Both the position numbers and the translations under genes were made by a program. 64,000 bases of DNA, taken from the NCBI RefSeq assembly GCF_000518865.1, contig NZ_JAEK01000012.1, positions 1 to 64,000 of the forward strand, written 5' to 3'. This DNA comes from Bacillus sp. J37 (GTDB lineage Bacteria; Bacillota; Bacilli; Bacillales; Bacillaceae). This document shows, in pieces, positions 7,944 to 17,192 of this stretch. The notes below the pieces were generated by a model that worked only from the letters and a program-made list of their open reading frames with translations, was not told the DNA's origin and searched no databases. Numbering within the stretch: position 1 is the stretch's first letter; each line of letters starts with the position of its first letter.

Positions 7944-9203
7944 TTAATTACGATTACCATGTTCTTCAAGATAAAGAATTCTCTCCATCATCGTTGGATG
8001 TGTATAGCGAAAGATCTTCACCAGTGCCGGTGGATTGACCTCACTTAATCCTGCTCTGGACAATTCCTGGAATGAACTGATTGCAGCTTCATGATTGTTT
8101 GTCATTTCAATTGCATACATATCAGCTGACTTCTCCTGATACCTTGCAACAGCATTTGACAAAGGACTTGATGCAAAGGTTAGTGTCCCTAAAAGGAGAA
8201 GAAATAATGGAAACGCAGCAAGCTCTCTCATCGAGCGGATTTTCAGCATCCCTCCATATCTGGCAATAATAATCCTCATAAGGACATGAATGATGTATAA
8301 ACCGGCTAGGCTAAGTAATAGGTAGCCCGCTATTCCGACATAGATATGCTTCATCACGTAATGACCCATTTCATGAGCCATAATAAACAGAATTTCATCC
8401 TCATTCAAGCGATTTAACGTTGTATCCCATAGGACAATTCGAGAATTGGAACCTATCCCTGTTACGTAGGCATTGAGTGCATTTGTCTTTTCAGACATGT
8501 TCACCTCATACACATGCTCTGCAGGAATATCTGCTTTTTCAGCAATTTCCAGAATTTTTTCTTCAAGCACTTTGTCCTTCAACGGATAAAAATCGTTGTA
8601 AAGCGGGTCAATAACAACCGGTTGAATAAACATTAAAAACATGGAAAAAGGAATGGACAATAACCAAGCATACAACCACCATCTTTTCTCAAAACGTTTT
8701 ATTAACGAATAAAGAACAATAATAATGACTGTCATTAACAGATAATTAACCCAAAAATCAATTAACTGATCCTTCATCCACGTAGAAAAGGATTGAGTGG
8801 TGATGTGGTACATTTTAGATATCCGAAATCCAATCCAATTAACAGGTAACGAAATAACACTGACAAATAACGATAACCAAAAGAAATAAATTGCAGATTG
8901 TATAGTAAATATGTTGGATGATGCACTCGACCAATCCTGCATTTTCCTTGAGAGCCCGGTAATCATAAAAATGAACAGAAGAAACCACTCAAAAGGAATA
9001 GTAACGAAATATAGGAAATTTCGAATTGTGGAGTATTCCTGAGTTAATAGTAATTCTCTACCGGACATAAATGTTGCAGGATCTGCCGATGTTCCCTCAT
9101 ACGGAGCTGGTACACCTGTACCGGAAAAGATAAACAAATACCAGTAAACAACTAAACCATATAAAAAGTAGAGAAAAATTGATGTTGTTACCCATTTCCT
9201 CAT
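7944..9203 (-). CDS. yhfN: M48 family (Ste24/CAAX-type) membrane zinc metalloprotease
   Basis: Integral membrane protease of 419 residues related to eukaryotic Ste24. The zinc site HEMGH is at residues 277-281, with the third ligand probably in the ARYQEKSADMYA stretch about 80 residues later. There are several membrane helices: near the N-terminus, around 60-80, 105-130, 155-165, 180-195, 290-310 and 330-350. The RMES-like substrate region and the C-terminal FRYTHPTMMERI segment are typical of the family. It corresponds to B. subtilis YhfN in neighbourhood, although aceBA and the azl and nag blocks interrupt that order here. Its substrates in bacteria are poorly known; membrane protein quality control is the usual suggestion. 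Confidence 0.88.
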   Translation of the reverse strand: MRKWVTTSIFLYFLYGLVVYWYLFIFSGTGVPAPYEGTSADPATFMSGRELLLTQEYSTIRNFLYFVTIPFEWFLLFIFMITGLSRKMQDWSSASSNIFTIQSAIYFFWLSLFVSVISLPVNWIGFRISKMYHITTQSFSTWMKDQLIDFWVNYLLMTVIIIVLYSLIKRFEKRWWLYAWLLSIPFSMFLMFIQPVVIDPLYNDFYPLKDKVLEEKILEIAEKADIPAEHVYEVNMSEKTNALNAYVTGIGSNSRIVLWDTTLNRLNEDEILFIMAHEMGHYVMKHIYVGIAGYLLLSLAGLYIIHVLMRIIIARYGGMLKIRSMRELAAFPLFLLLLGTLTFASSPLSNAVARYQEKSADMYAIEMTNNHEAAISSFQELSRAGLSEVNPPALVKIFRYTHPTMMERILYLEEHGNRN

Positions 9204-9310
9204 CTGGCCTTTCCCCCTTGAACAAGCTGTTACTATTAGTGTAGTACTATGAACATTGAGTTAGAACATGAAAAGGGATGGACCCGATATTAACAAACGT
9301 TCATCATGAC

Positions 9311-9619
9311 TTAAGAAAAAAACATACTATATAAAACCAACGTACCGATGGATCCCATCACAACAACAATAACATTTGCTCCAGTAAAAGCAATGAGAGT
9401 AGCAGCAACAGCGCCAACAATTCCAAATATCAGGTCATCGCTAATTAAAAAGATACCTGGAACGACTAATGCACCTAAAGTTGCGTATGGCACATTTTTT
9501 AACACATTTTGCACAAAAACAGGCATTTTCAACTGACTTAAAGCGACAAGTGGAATCATTCGGGGTATATATGTGACAAGTCCCATTCCAATAATCATTA
9601 CGATGATCATACTATCCAT
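9311..9619 (-). CDS. azlD: AzlD branched-chain amino acid export subunit
   Basis: Small 102-residue membrane protein with three to four helices and the AzlD signature at the N-terminus (IIGMGLVTYIPRMIPL). It works with AzlC as a LIV-E type exporter of branched-chain amino acids or their analogues. The start overlaps the end of azlC by eight bases, which points to translational coupling. Confidence 0.9.
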   Translation of the reverse strand: MDSMIIVMIIGMGLVTYIPRMIPLVALSQLKMPVFVQNVLKNVPYATLGALVVPGIFLISDDLIFGIVGAVAATLIAFTGANVIVVVMGSIGTLVLYSMFFS

Positions 9620-10340
9620 CTGTCTCCACCTCGCTTGTATACTTCAAATAAAATAGTTCAACAAGGATCGCTGAAAGTAGAGTTGATAATACAATAGACC
9701 AGCCTGTTGAAATCATTTGCGACGCATAAAAAATAGAATTTAAGATAGCAGCCGTAACCGCTAAAAACAGAACCTTACGATGTTTTTTAAGAGATGGAAT
9801 TAGTAATCCTATAAACATCGCATATAGAGCTATCCCCATACTCTCCTGAACTGTTGCTGGAAGGCTTGCACCGATTACGTAGCCAATTCCTGAATTTATC
9901 ACCCAGCTAGCATACGAAATCAACATTAACCCAAACAGGTAGCCTGCATTTACTGTACCTTCTTTAGTTGATGCAACAGTAAATGTCTCATCTGTTAGCC
10001 CAAAAGAGTAGAGTGCTTTTTTCCATAGAGAATCGTTTTCTACCTTTTCGCTAAGAGAGGCAGACATTAAAAAATGACGAATATTCACAATAAAGGTAGT
10101 GAAAATAATTTCAATAATCCCGGTACCTACTGTGAGTAAGCTTAAAGCCATATATTGGGAAGCACCGGCAAAAACGATTAAACTCATAAGGACCGTCTCA
10201 GGTAAAGACAAGCCGGTTGATTTTGAAAGCAGCCCAAAGGTTAAGGCAACAGGTAAATACCCGATTGCAATACTGATTCCACCTTGTAATCCTTGAAGAA
10301 AACTGGACTGTTTTTTTACTAAAGTGGTTGTCGATGACAC
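9612..10340 (-). CDS. azlC: AzlC branched-chain amino acid export subunit
   Basis: Large subunit (242 aa) of an AzlCD exporter. The family hallmark is the N-terminal segment GISIAIGYLPVALTFGLLSKSTGLS followed by VFAGASQYMAL, with five or more helices after it. The start is a GTG at 10340, preceded by AGGAGG. It is 25 bases behind an XRE-cupin regulator gene and overlaps azlD, so the three form one operon. B. subtilis azlCD is instead controlled by the Lrp-type AzlB. Confidence 0.92.
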   Translation of the reverse strand: MSSTTTLVKKQSSFLQGLQGGISIAIGYLPVALTFGLLSKSTGLSLPETVLMSLIVFAGASQYMALSLLTVGTGIIEIIFTTFIVNIRHFLMSASLSEKVENDSLWKKALYSFGLTDETFTVASTKEGTVNAGYLFGLMLISYASWVINSGIGYVIGASLPATVQESMGIALYAMFIGLLIPSLKKHRKVLFLAVTAAILNSIFYASQMISTGWSIVLSTLLSAILVELFYLKYTSEVETDG

Positions 10341-10364
10341 ACAAATACCTCCTATTGCTGCAAA

Positions 10365-10916
10365 TTAAGAATAATAAATTAATAAATAAAAGCTTGTTAT
10401 TTGATTTGTTTCATTGGCATACGTATGTGAGTGGGCTGCTTGAAATTTCATCGAATCACCTTTTTTTAATAGATAAGACTCTTCCGTTATTGAGACTTTG
10501 GCTTCCCCTTCACATACAAGTACATATTCTTCAACACTTCCATGATGACGGTCTGAAGTGTGAATACATCCCGGTTTCATTTCAATAAAGTAGATTTCAA
10601 ATTTTTTAGAAGAATCAAATGGAAAATAAGGGTATACTTGAAACTGTTCCCCGTTCTCCATGACCGCACTTTTTTCATGTAACCTTATAACAGAGACAGA
10701 GGGTTTATTCTCCTCAACAAGTGATGAAAATGAAACCTGAAGTCCATTCGCTATCTTCCATAGCGTATTAACGGTTGGACTTGATTCCCCTTTTTCAATT
10801 TGCGAAAGCATTCCTTTGCTAACGCCAGTCAAACTTGCCAACTGATCATAGCTATATCCCCTAAGCTTGCGTATTTGTTTTAAATTCTCTGCGATTTGAG
10901 TTTGAATTGAATTCAT
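10365..10916 (-). CDS. XRE family regulator with C-terminal cupin domain
   Basis: A 183-residue two-domain transcription factor. Residues about 8-62 form the helix-turn-helix (LKQIRKLRGYSYDQLASLTGVSKGMLSQIEKG) and about 105-175 form a cupin (GSVEEYVLVCEGEAKVSI, KKGDSMKFQAAHSHTYAN). The cupin usually senses a small ligand. It is first in an operon with azlCD and most likely controls that exporter and itself. The start was set at 10916 because GGGGGG lies five bases before; an open reading frame upstream lacks a binding site. A TATACTATATTATAC stretch upstream offers the promoter. Confidence 0.85.
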   Translation of the reverse strand: MNSIQTQIAENLKQIRKLRGYSYDQLASLTGVSKGMLSQIEKGESSPTVNTLWKIANGLQVSFSSLVEENKPSVSVIRLHEKSAVMENGEQFQVYPYFPFDSSKKFEIYFIEMKPGCIHTSDRHHGSVEEYVLVCEGEAKVSITEESYLLKKGDSMKFQAAHSHTYANETNQITSFYLLIYYS

Positions 10917-11042
10917 CATATCCCCCCATATATTGCCATCGTATAATATAGTATACATTCGTATTTTATTACATACAACACTTTTCTTTTCCTTCTTAAT
11001 GAAGTAAATTGGAACTATGCTAATCTATTGAGGGTGAAGAAA

Positions 11043-11783
11043 ATGCTCATACATTATTTCGAAAAAATCCAGGAAAAGCTTCAACATGTGTTAGAACAGG
11101 AAAAAAAATCGATGCTAGTTGCAGCAGAGAATATCGCAACTACCATTCAAGCAAATGGGATTATCCATCTTTTTGGATGTGGTCACTCACACATGTTAAC
11201 AGAGGAAATGTTTTATCGCGCAGGCGGCTTAGCTCCTGTTAAACCGGTCTTTATTGAGGAATTAATGCTTCATAAAGGAGCAGTAAAATCTTCTTATCTT
11301 GAAAGGCAAAACGATTATGCCGAAAAGTTTATCTACAACCAAGATATCCAGCCTCAAGATTTGATTATCGTCATTTCAACCTCCGGATTGAATCCAGTCC
11401 CAATTGATGTGGCCATACACGCTAAAAATCAGGGGGCATTTGTAGTAGGAATAAGCTCCTTTTATTATGTAGACGAAAAAGCATCAAGACATACAAGTGG
11501 TAAATTCCTATCTCAAGTTGTTGATTTAGCCCTTAATAACCATGCGACAAAAGGAGATGCTGCTCTTACATATGAACATTCCTCAACTCCATTTGGACCA
11601 ACTTCAACAATTATTGGTGCAACAATGTTAAATGCGATCTTTGCTGAAGCAATAAAAATGATGGCAAACAATGGATTCCAGGCACCTGTTTTTTTAAGTG
11701 GTAATATCGATGGGGCAGATGAGCATAATCAACGATTGATTGAGCAGTATAGCGATCGAATTCCATTGCTTACGTTTGATTAG
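11043..11783 (+). CDS. SIS domain protein, UPF0309 type
   Basis: A 246-residue sugar-isomerase (SIS) domain protein. The phosphosugar-binding pattern is visible in GIIHLFGCGHSHMLTEEMFYRAGG, the VISTSGLNPVPIDVAIHAKNQG loop and the C-terminal NIDGADEHN. SIS domains bind or isomerise phosphosugars. Its position beside the GlcNAc genes suggests an amino-sugar role such as MurNAc- or GlcN-phosphate handling, but that is inference. The start is the ATG at 11043, preceded by GAGGGTGA; a TTG five codons upstream has no spacing for it. It is transcribed divergently from the XRE-azlCD operon. Confidence 0.8.
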   Translation: MLIHYFEKIQEKLQHVLEQEKKSMLVAAENIATTIQANGIIHLFGCGHSHMLTEEMFYRAGGLAPVKPVFIEELMLHKGAVKSSYLERQNDYAEKFIYNQDIQPQDLIIVISTSGLNPVPIDVAIHAKNQGAFVVGISSFYYVDEKASRHTSGKFLSQVVDLALNNHATKGDAALTYEHSSTPFGPTSTIIGATMLNAIFAEAIKMMANNGFQAPVFLSGNIDGADEHNQRLIEQYSDRIPLLTFD

Positions 11784-11820
11784 TTAAAATCGACTTATCG
11801 TGAATTCCAATTTAAGATAG

Positions 11821-11862
11821 AAAATGAGCCCTACCTCAGTATAAAAGGTTGGGCTCATTTTT
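11821..11862. terminator. Bidirectional terminator between the SIS gene and nagR
   Basis: AAAATGAGCCC / GGGCTCATTTTT stem with an inner ACCT/AGGT extension. It serves both convergent genes and overlaps the nagR stop codon. Confidence 0.9.
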
Positions 11863-12610
11863 ATTTTCTCTCGATATCAATTTTAAATTTATACCTATCT
11901 GCACGATAGGAGGATCTTACAAGCTCAAGTGGAGTGCCATTTTCCAAAAATGTTTCCCGTTGAATGAGCAGTACCGGAACACCTTTATTTATGTGTAAAT
12001 GCTGTTGATCTTCAGCATCAACGATGGCAGCCTCAACCGTTTGGGATGCATGTCCGATCGTTAATTCCAACTCATTTTCAATATAAGTATATAGAGAGCT
12101 CGCCAATATTTCTGGTGTTAAACCTGGAACCAGACTTACAGGAAGATAACTGGTCTCTACTGCGATCGGTTCATTATTAGCTAGGCGAAGACGCTTTATT
12201 TTATAAATAAGCTCTTCATCTTTGAGAGAAAGTGTTGCACTTATCTCTTTGTCTGCCGGGTATATTTCAAAATGCAGTAACTTACTTCCCGGAACTAAAT
12301 TGCGGGCTTTCATATCTTCGGTAAAACTTGTGAGACCTTGTAGATTTTGTTCAAATTTTTGACTGGAAACAAAGGTCCCTTTTCCTTTTTCCCGAAAAAG
12401 ATATCCCTTGTTTACAAGGTTTGTTATGGCTTGACGCACAGTCATACGACTTATCTGATAACTTTCTGAAAGCTCTCTTTCTGATGGCAAAGCATCACCT
12501 GGTTGCAGCTCTTCGGTTTCTATTGTTTTTTTTATTTGCTCTTCTAACTGATAATACAATGGAAGAGGAGAATTTTTGTCTACCACATAAAGATCCCCTT
12601 TCAATTTCAC
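11861..12610 (-). CDS. nagR: GntR/HutC family repressor NagR
   Basis: Transcriptional repressor of N-acetylglucosamine use, released by GlcN-6-P or GlcNAc-6-P. The 249 residues show an N-terminal winged helix (LPSERELSESYQISRMTVRQAITNLVNKGYLFREKGKGTFV, about 40-85) and a UTRA effector domain to the end. It follows nagP on the same strand with its own short leader. Two matches to the NagR (dre) operator lie in the nagP-nagA intergenic region, which supports the assignment. Closely resembles B. subtilis NagR (YvoA). Confidence 0.9.
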   Translation of the reverse strand: MKLKGDLYVVDKNSPLPLYYQLEEQIKKTIETEELQPGDALPSERELSESYQISRMTVRQAITNLVNKGYLFREKGKGTFVSSQKFEQNLQGLTSFTEDMKARNLVPGSKLLHFEIYPADKEISATLSLKDEELIYKIKRLRLANNEPIAVETSYLPVSLVPGLTPEILASSLYTYIENELELTIGHASQTVEAAIVDAEDQQHLHINKGVPVLLIQRETFLENGTPLELVRSSYRADRYKFKIDIERK

Positions 12611-12645
12611 TCTTCTTCATTATAGTATATTTACAAATAAAATAG

Positions 12646-12674
12646 AAAACTACCTGAACATAACAGGTAGTTTT
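12646..12674 (-). terminator. Terminator of nagP
   Basis: Perfect 11-bp stem AAAACTACCTG / CAGGTAGTTTT with a seven-base loop, 10 bases past the nagP stop codon and before nagR. Confidence 0.8.
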
Positions 12675-12683
12675 CCTTTTTAT

Positions 12684-14135
12684 TTATTTTCTAATCTTTG
12701 CGATTTCATCTGCCACGAATTGTACTTGTGTTCCTACAATAACTTGGATGCTTTGTGGTCCAACTATGTTGATACCCGGAATACCAGCTGATTTAATTTT
12801 GTTTTGATCAACAGCATCCATGTCTTTCACTTCAATTCTTAGTCGCGTTACACAGTTATCTACAGATGTAACATTCTCATCTCCGCCAAGTCCTTCATAA
12901 ATGACGTTTGCCATTCTTGCAAATTTATTTTCTGAAGTAACCGTTCCTTCTTCAGTCTCATGATTCAATTCTTCTGTTTCAGCTTCTCTACCTGGTGTAG
13001 CCAAATTAAACTTGGTGATTAAAAATCTAAACAATACATAGTAGATAACAGCAAATGCTAACCCTTGTAATAAAAGCATATATGGTTGATTTGCTAACGG
13101 TAATCTTGAGCTTAGGACAAAATCGACTAATCCTGCACTAAAACCAAATCCAGCCGTCCAATGGAAAAATGAAGCAATTGCTAAGGATATCCCTGTTAAG
13201 GCTGCGTGAACAACATAAAGTGCAGGTGCTAAAAACATAAATGAAAATTCAAGAGGCTCTGTTACACCAGTAAAGAATGAAGCAAAACCTGCCGCTAACA
13301 TTAGTGATGCAGCTTGTTTTTTACGCTTTGTTTTCGCTGTATGATACATAGCTAGGGCTGCTGCTGGTAAACCAAACATCATAATCGGGAAGAATCCAGC
13401 CTGATACATACCTGTAACTCCTTTTGTACCAGTTCCAGCCCAGAAATTTCCAATATCATTAATTCCCGCTACATCAAACCAAAATACCGAGTTTAATGCG
13501 TGATGTAAACCTGTTGGTATTAACAAACGATTAAAGAATCCATATAATCCTGCTCCAATAAACTCCAATTTACTGATAGCTGTTCCAAAAGAAACTAATC
13601 CTGTAAAAATAACAGGCCATGCGAAAAAGAGAACCAATGACACAACCAGCATAGATACAGCTGACATTATTGGGACTAATCGTTTTCCACTAAAGAAAGC
13701 TAACGCTGCTGGCAGCTGAACTTCGCTAAACCGGTTGTACATTATAGAAGCAACAATCCCTGATAGAATTCCAACGAACTGATTCTCGATTTTTCCAAAA
13801 GCCGGATTCACTGATTCTGCATCAATTCCCTGTAACATCGCAACCGTATCAGTCGAAAGTAATGTTGTAATAACAAGGAAAGCTACTAAACCACTTAGTG
13901 CAGCAGATCCATCTCTGTTTTTGGACATTCCCAATGCCACACCTACTGCAAAAAGAATAGACATATTGTCGATAATTGAGGAACCAGCTTTAATTAAGAA
14001 TGCAGCTACAGGGTTTCCTGCGCCCCATCCAGCCGGATCAATCCAATAACCAATCCCCATTAATATCGCTGCAGCTGGCAGAACGGCTACTGGTAACATC
14101 AATGACCGTCCAATGTTTTGTAAGTATTTCATCAT
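12684..14135 (-). CDS. nagP: PTS N-acetylglucosamine transporter, EIIBC
   Basis: Phosphotransferase membrane transporter that takes up GlcNAc as GlcNAc-6-phosphate. The 483 residues consist of an EIIC domain (about 1-365, roughly ten helices, starting LQNIGRSLMLPVAVLPAAAILMGIGYW) and an EIIB domain with the phosphorylated cysteine in SVDNCVTRLRIEV (Cys428). No EIIA is attached, so it should use the EIIA of the glucose system, as in B. subtilis NagP. It is divergent from nagAB and shares with it a control region containing NagR operators and a cre-like site. The start ATGATG is preceded by AGGGGGAAG. Confidence 0.92.
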   Translation of the reverse strand: MMKYLQNIGRSLMLPVAVLPAAAILMGIGYWIDPAGWGAGNPVAAFLIKAGSSIIDNMSILFAVGVALGMSKNRDGSAALSGLVAFLVITTLLSTDTVAMLQGIDAESVNPAFGKIENQFVGILSGIVASIMYNRFSEVQLPAALAFFSGKRLVPIMSAVSMLVVSLVLFFAWPVIFTGLVSFGTAISKLEFIGAGLYGFFNRLLIPTGLHHALNSVFWFDVAGINDIGNFWAGTGTKGVTGMYQAGFFPIMMFGLPAAALAMYHTAKTKRKKQAASLMLAAGFASFFTGVTEPLEFSFMFLAPALYVVHAALTGISLAIASFFHWTAGFGFSAGLVDFVLSSRLPLANQPYMLLLQGLAFAVIYYVLFRFLITKFNLATPGREAETEELNHETEEGTVTSENKFARMANVIYEGLGGDENVTSVDNCVTRLRIEVKDMDAVDQNKIKSAGIPGINIVGPQSIQVIVGTQVQFVADEIAKIRK

Positions 14136-14208
14136 GTTGACTTCCCCCTATCCATTTATATAACGGAATAAAATTAGACCATTTTGCTTTATAGCACTCC
14201 CACAAACG

Positions 14209-14221
14209 TGAAAGCGTTTCA
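14209..14221. promoter_or_regulatory. cre-like palindrome in the nagP leader
   Basis: TGAAAGCGTTTCA is a 13-base palindrome around GCG. It is one base shorter than the CcpA cre consensus (TGWAANCGNTNWCA), so it may be a weak cre or something else. It lies between the nagP start and the upstream NagR site. Confidence 0.4.
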
Positions 14222-14246
14222 TAAGCATATAGTAACATCGTTGAGT

Positions 14247-14264
14247 ATAGATGTCTATACCAAT
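14247..14264 (-). promoter_or_regulatory. NagR operator (dre) upstream of nagP
   Basis: On the minus strand ATTGGTATAGACATCTATA matches the NagR/YvoA dre consensus (ATTGGTATAGACAACT) with one change in the core. Confidence 0.8.
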
Positions 14265-14324
14265 TTTATATAACAAACAATTATATTTGTCATATTCTTT
14301 GTAAGATTAACATACATGGTTTTT

Positions 14325-14342
14325 AACTGGTATAGACAACTA
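14325..14342 (+). promoter_or_regulatory. NagR operator (dre) upstream of nagA
   Basis: AACTGGTATAGACAACTA matches the dre consensus with one change near its 5' edge. It is about 70 bases before the nagA start. Confidence 0.85.
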
Positions 14343-14413
14343 GATAAAGAGGTGGTATTCTATATTCATAATTTATACCTTTTCCTCTAATACTATTCAA
14401 AGGGGGTTTTTAT

Positions 14414-15622
14414 ATGGAAATCATTTCAGACAAATTAATCATTAAGCAAGGAACCATTTATACCGAGGAGCAAACGTTACAATCGGGTTTTGTTCAAATT
14501 GATGATGGGAAAATAACAAAGGTAAGCAAATCTACTGAACATCTATCTTCAAAAGATTATCAACTTATTACCTTACCGGAAGGCTATAGTATTATCCCTG
14601 GTATGATCGACCTTCATATTCATGGTGTGAATGGTGCTGATACGATGGATGCGACAAGAGAAGCTCTTGATATAATGGCTTCCACCCTTCCAAAAGAAGG
14701 AACAACTAGTTTCTTGGCAACCACGATCACAGAGGATATAAACGAGATAAAAACATCGTTAGTAAATGCCGGCGAATATATCAACTCCTTTCAATCTGAA
14801 GGTAATGCCGAAGTGTTAGGGATTCACTTGGAAGGTCCGTTTATTCATAAAGGTAAAGCTGGCGCCCAGCCTGTTCAGCATATAACTGACCCAAACACTC
14901 AATCATTTAAACAACTTGAATCATTATCCAATCATCATATTAAGCTAGTTACTCTGGCTCCAGAACTCCCAGGAGGAAGTGAACTTTTAGACTATCTAAA
15001 GGATAAAAACATCGTCTCTTCAATTGCCCATTCTGAAGCATCCTATTCTCAAGTGTTAGAAGCAATTGATCACGGTCTTACACATGTAACACATTTATTT
15101 AATCAAATGACAGGCCTTCACCATCGTGACCCGGGAATTGTAGGGACAGCTTTTCTGAGGGATGAGCTAATGGTAGAAATTATTGCAGATGGGATACATG
15201 TTTCTCCTGAAATCGTAAAAGTTGCTTATAAACAGATTACAGATGAAAGAATGATATTAATTACTGATGCAATGAGAGCAAAATGGCTTGAAGAGGGTAG
15301 TTATGACTTGGGCGGTCAGATGGTTACCGTTACAAACGGAAAGGCACTGCTCGATGAAAACACTTTGGCTGGCAGTGTACTTAAGATGATTGATGCATTT
15401 AAAAATATCCAAACATTTACTGGTTGCAGTATGGAGAGCGCGATTAAAATGGCTTGTGAAAATCCAGCTAAGCAACTAAATGTTTTTGATCGTAAAGGTA
15501 GTATAGCGAACGGAAAAGATGCTGATCTCGTCATCCTTGATGAAAATAAGGATGTATATATGACAATTTGTAAAGGAAAAATCGCTTTTGCAAGAGGAGA
15601 TGACAACCTTGAAAATCATTGA
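14414..15622 (+). CDS. nagA: N-acetylglucosamine-6-phosphate deacetylase
   Basis: Removes the acetyl group of GlcNAc-6-P to give GlcN-6-P; cytosolic metal-dependent amidohydrolase. The 402-residue protein shows the metal-site motif DLHIHGVNG, the HLEGPFI strand, SEASYSQ, VTHLFNQMTGLHHRDPG and the catalytic aspartate in LITDAMR. AAGGGGGT precedes the ATG. It is the first gene of nagAB, and the nagB start lies inside its 3' end. A NagR operator upstream indicates induction by amino sugar. Confidence 0.95.
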   Translation: MEIISDKLIIKQGTIYTEEQTLQSGFVQIDDGKITKVSKSTEHLSSKDYQLITLPEGYSIIPGMIDLHIHGVNGADTMDATREALDIMASTLPKEGTTSFLATTITEDINEIKTSLVNAGEYINSFQSEGNAEVLGIHLEGPFIHKGKAGAQPVQHITDPNTQSFKQLESLSNHHIKLVTLAPELPGGSELLDYLKDKNIVSSIAHSEASYSQVLEAIDHGLTHVTHLFNQMTGLHHRDPGIVGTAFLRDELMVEIIADGIHVSPEIVKVAYKQITDERMILITDAMRAKWLEEGSYDLGGQMVTVTNGKALLDENTLAGSVLKMIDAFKNIQTFTGCSMESAIKMACENPAKQLNVFDRKGSIANGKDADLVILDENKDVYMTICKGKIAFARGDDNLENH

Positions 15623-16355
15623 AGTGAAAGATTATGAGGAAATGAGTAAAAAAGCTGCGGAATATATGTTAAAAAAGATTAAAAGCAGCTCTCAGCTAAA
15701 TATAGGCCTTGCTACAGGCGGAACACCAAAGGGAGTCTATCAGGAATTAATTAAAGACTATTCGCAAAATAAAACTTCCTACACTCACATAAAAACGTTT
15801 AACTTAGACGAATACATCGGCCTAAAAAAAGATGATCCGAACAGCTATTTCCACTATATGAATGAAAATCTTTTTAAACATATTGGTATTTCAGTTGAGC
15901 AAACGCATATTCCGTCAGGGACAAATGAAAACACGGTAGCAGAATGTGAAGCATATGAAAATATGATTAAGAATGCCGGGGGAATAGACCTTCAGTTATT
16001 AGGAATAGGTGCAAACGGACATATAGGCTTCAATGAGCCTGGAACCTCTTTCCGCTCAAAAACACATGTTGTTGATTTAGCTGATTCTACCCGAGAAGCA
16101 AATGCCCGATTTTTTGATCGACTAGAAGATGTCCCAAAACAAGCCATTACAATGGGAATTCATACGATCTTTCAAAGCAAGGAAATTATTCTTTTAGCTT
16201 CAGGTAAAGCAAAACAACAGGCAATGGTTGAGCTTTTAAATGGAGAAGTGACAGAATTGTTCCCTGCATCCATCCTAAATAACCATCCGAACACTATTGT
16301 GATTGCTGATGAAGAAGCATTAAGAGGCGTTAAAAAAACGACTAATGCTATGTAA
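15609..16355 (+). CDS. nagB: Glucosamine-6-phosphate deaminase
   Basis: Converts GlcN-6-P to fructose-6-P and ammonium, the last step linking amino sugars to glycolysis. The 248-residue enzyme has LATGGTPKGVYQELI, NLDEYIGL, the catalytic LGIGANGHIGFNEPGTSF segment and ITMGIHTI. I use the TTG at 15609 because GAGGAG lies nine bases before it and the residue order then matches the usual nagB N-terminus; ATG at 15600 would overlap its own ribosome binding site. The start overlaps nagA by 14 bases, which implies coupling. Confidence 0.93.
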   Translation: MKIIEVKDYEEMSKKAAEYMLKKIKSSSQLNIGLATGGTPKGVYQELIKDYSQNKTSYTHIKTFNLDEYIGLKKDDPNSYFHYMNENLFKHIGISVEQTHIPSGTNENTVAECEAYENMIKNAGGIDLQLLGIGANGHIGFNEPGTSFRSKTHVVDLADSTREANARFFDRLEDVPKQAITMGIHTIFQSKEIILLASGKAKQQAMVELLNGEVTELFPASILNNHPNTIVIADEEALRGVKKTTNAM

Positions 16356-16393
16356 AAAAGGTACATGCCCCACTATTGGAGCATGTACCTTTT
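16356..16393. terminator. Bidirectional terminator after nagB
   Basis: AAAAGGTACATGC / GCATGTACCTTTT, 13 bp perfect, between the convergent nagB and ABC ATPase genes. Confidence 0.9.
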
Positions 16394-17192
16394 AAATTAA
16401 TAGCGCCTTATCTGATAAAGAGCTATCTGATTTTATTTTTGAAAATTCCTCGAGTAAAGAGTTCACCGTTAAGCCTTGCTTTTGTTCTCCTTCTGCCTGG
16501 AACACAATGTTTCCTTTATCCATCATGATTAAACGATTTCCAAGATCAACAGCTTGTTGCATATTATGTGTAATCATTAACGTTGTTAAATTCCCTTTTT
16601 CAACAAGCTTTTTTGTTAAGTTGGTAATCAGCTCTGCACGTGATGGATCAAGGGCAGCTGTGTGTTCGTCGAGTAAAAGGATATCAGGCTTTGTAAAAGT
16701 AGCCATTAATAGCGATAAAGCCTGGCGCTCTCCTCCGGATAACAAACCAACTTTAGCGGATAAACGGTTTTCAAGGCCTAATCCCAGCATCTCTAACTGT
16801 TCTTTGAAGAACACTCGTCTTTTTGCTGTTACACCTGGTCTTAATGTTCTCTTGTGAACACGCGAATAAGCGATCGCTAAGTTTTCTTCAATTGTCAGTG
16901 TTGGAGATGTTCCAGCCATAGGGTCCTGGAACACCCGGCCGATATACCGTGACCTTTTAAACTCCCTGACATCAAGCATTGATTGATTCTTTATGCGTAC
17001 ATCTCCATCATCGGGAGTTATTCGTCCGGCAATCACATTTAGAAGTGTTGATTTTCCGGCTCCGTTACTGCCGATAACTGTAACGAAGTCCCCTTCATTT
17101 AATGATAAAGAAAGATGGTCAAGGGCTATTTTTTCATCTAATGAACCTTCATTAAACACTTTAAATATTTGCTCTAGCTGAAGCAATATCAT
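16392..17192 (-). CDS. ABC transporter ATP-binding protein (COG1101 type)
   Basis: ATPase subunit of the importer encoded with the next two genes. The 266 residues show Walker A GSNGAGKSTLL, the signature LSGGERQAL and Walker B ILLLDEHTAALDP, with histidine in place of the usual proline after DE, as is usual in this subfamily. The start region is overlapped by the permease gene: the ATG at 17192 or a TTG two codons later could be used, both behind GCGGGGG; a longer frame upstream is unlikely. Third gene of a three-gene operon; ends at a bidirectional terminator. Confidence 0.85.
   Translation of the reverse strand: MILLQLEQIFKVFNEGSLDEKIALDHLSLSLNEGDFVTVIGSNGAGKSTLLNVIAGRITPDDGDVRIKNQSMLDVREFKRSRYIGRVFQDPMAGTSPTLTIEENLAIAYSRVHKRTLRPGVTAKRRVFFKEQLEMLGLGLENRLSAKVGLLSGGERQALSLLMATFTKPDILLLDEHTAALDPSRAELITNLTKKLVEKGNLTTLMITHNMQQAVDLGNRLIMMDKGNIVFQAEGEQKQGLTVNSLLEEFSKIKSDSSLSDKALLI

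Noticed and set aside
15316-15606. Open frame antisense to nagA
   Set aside because: nagA has all catalytic motifs in the other strand; the antisense frame has none and no binding site.
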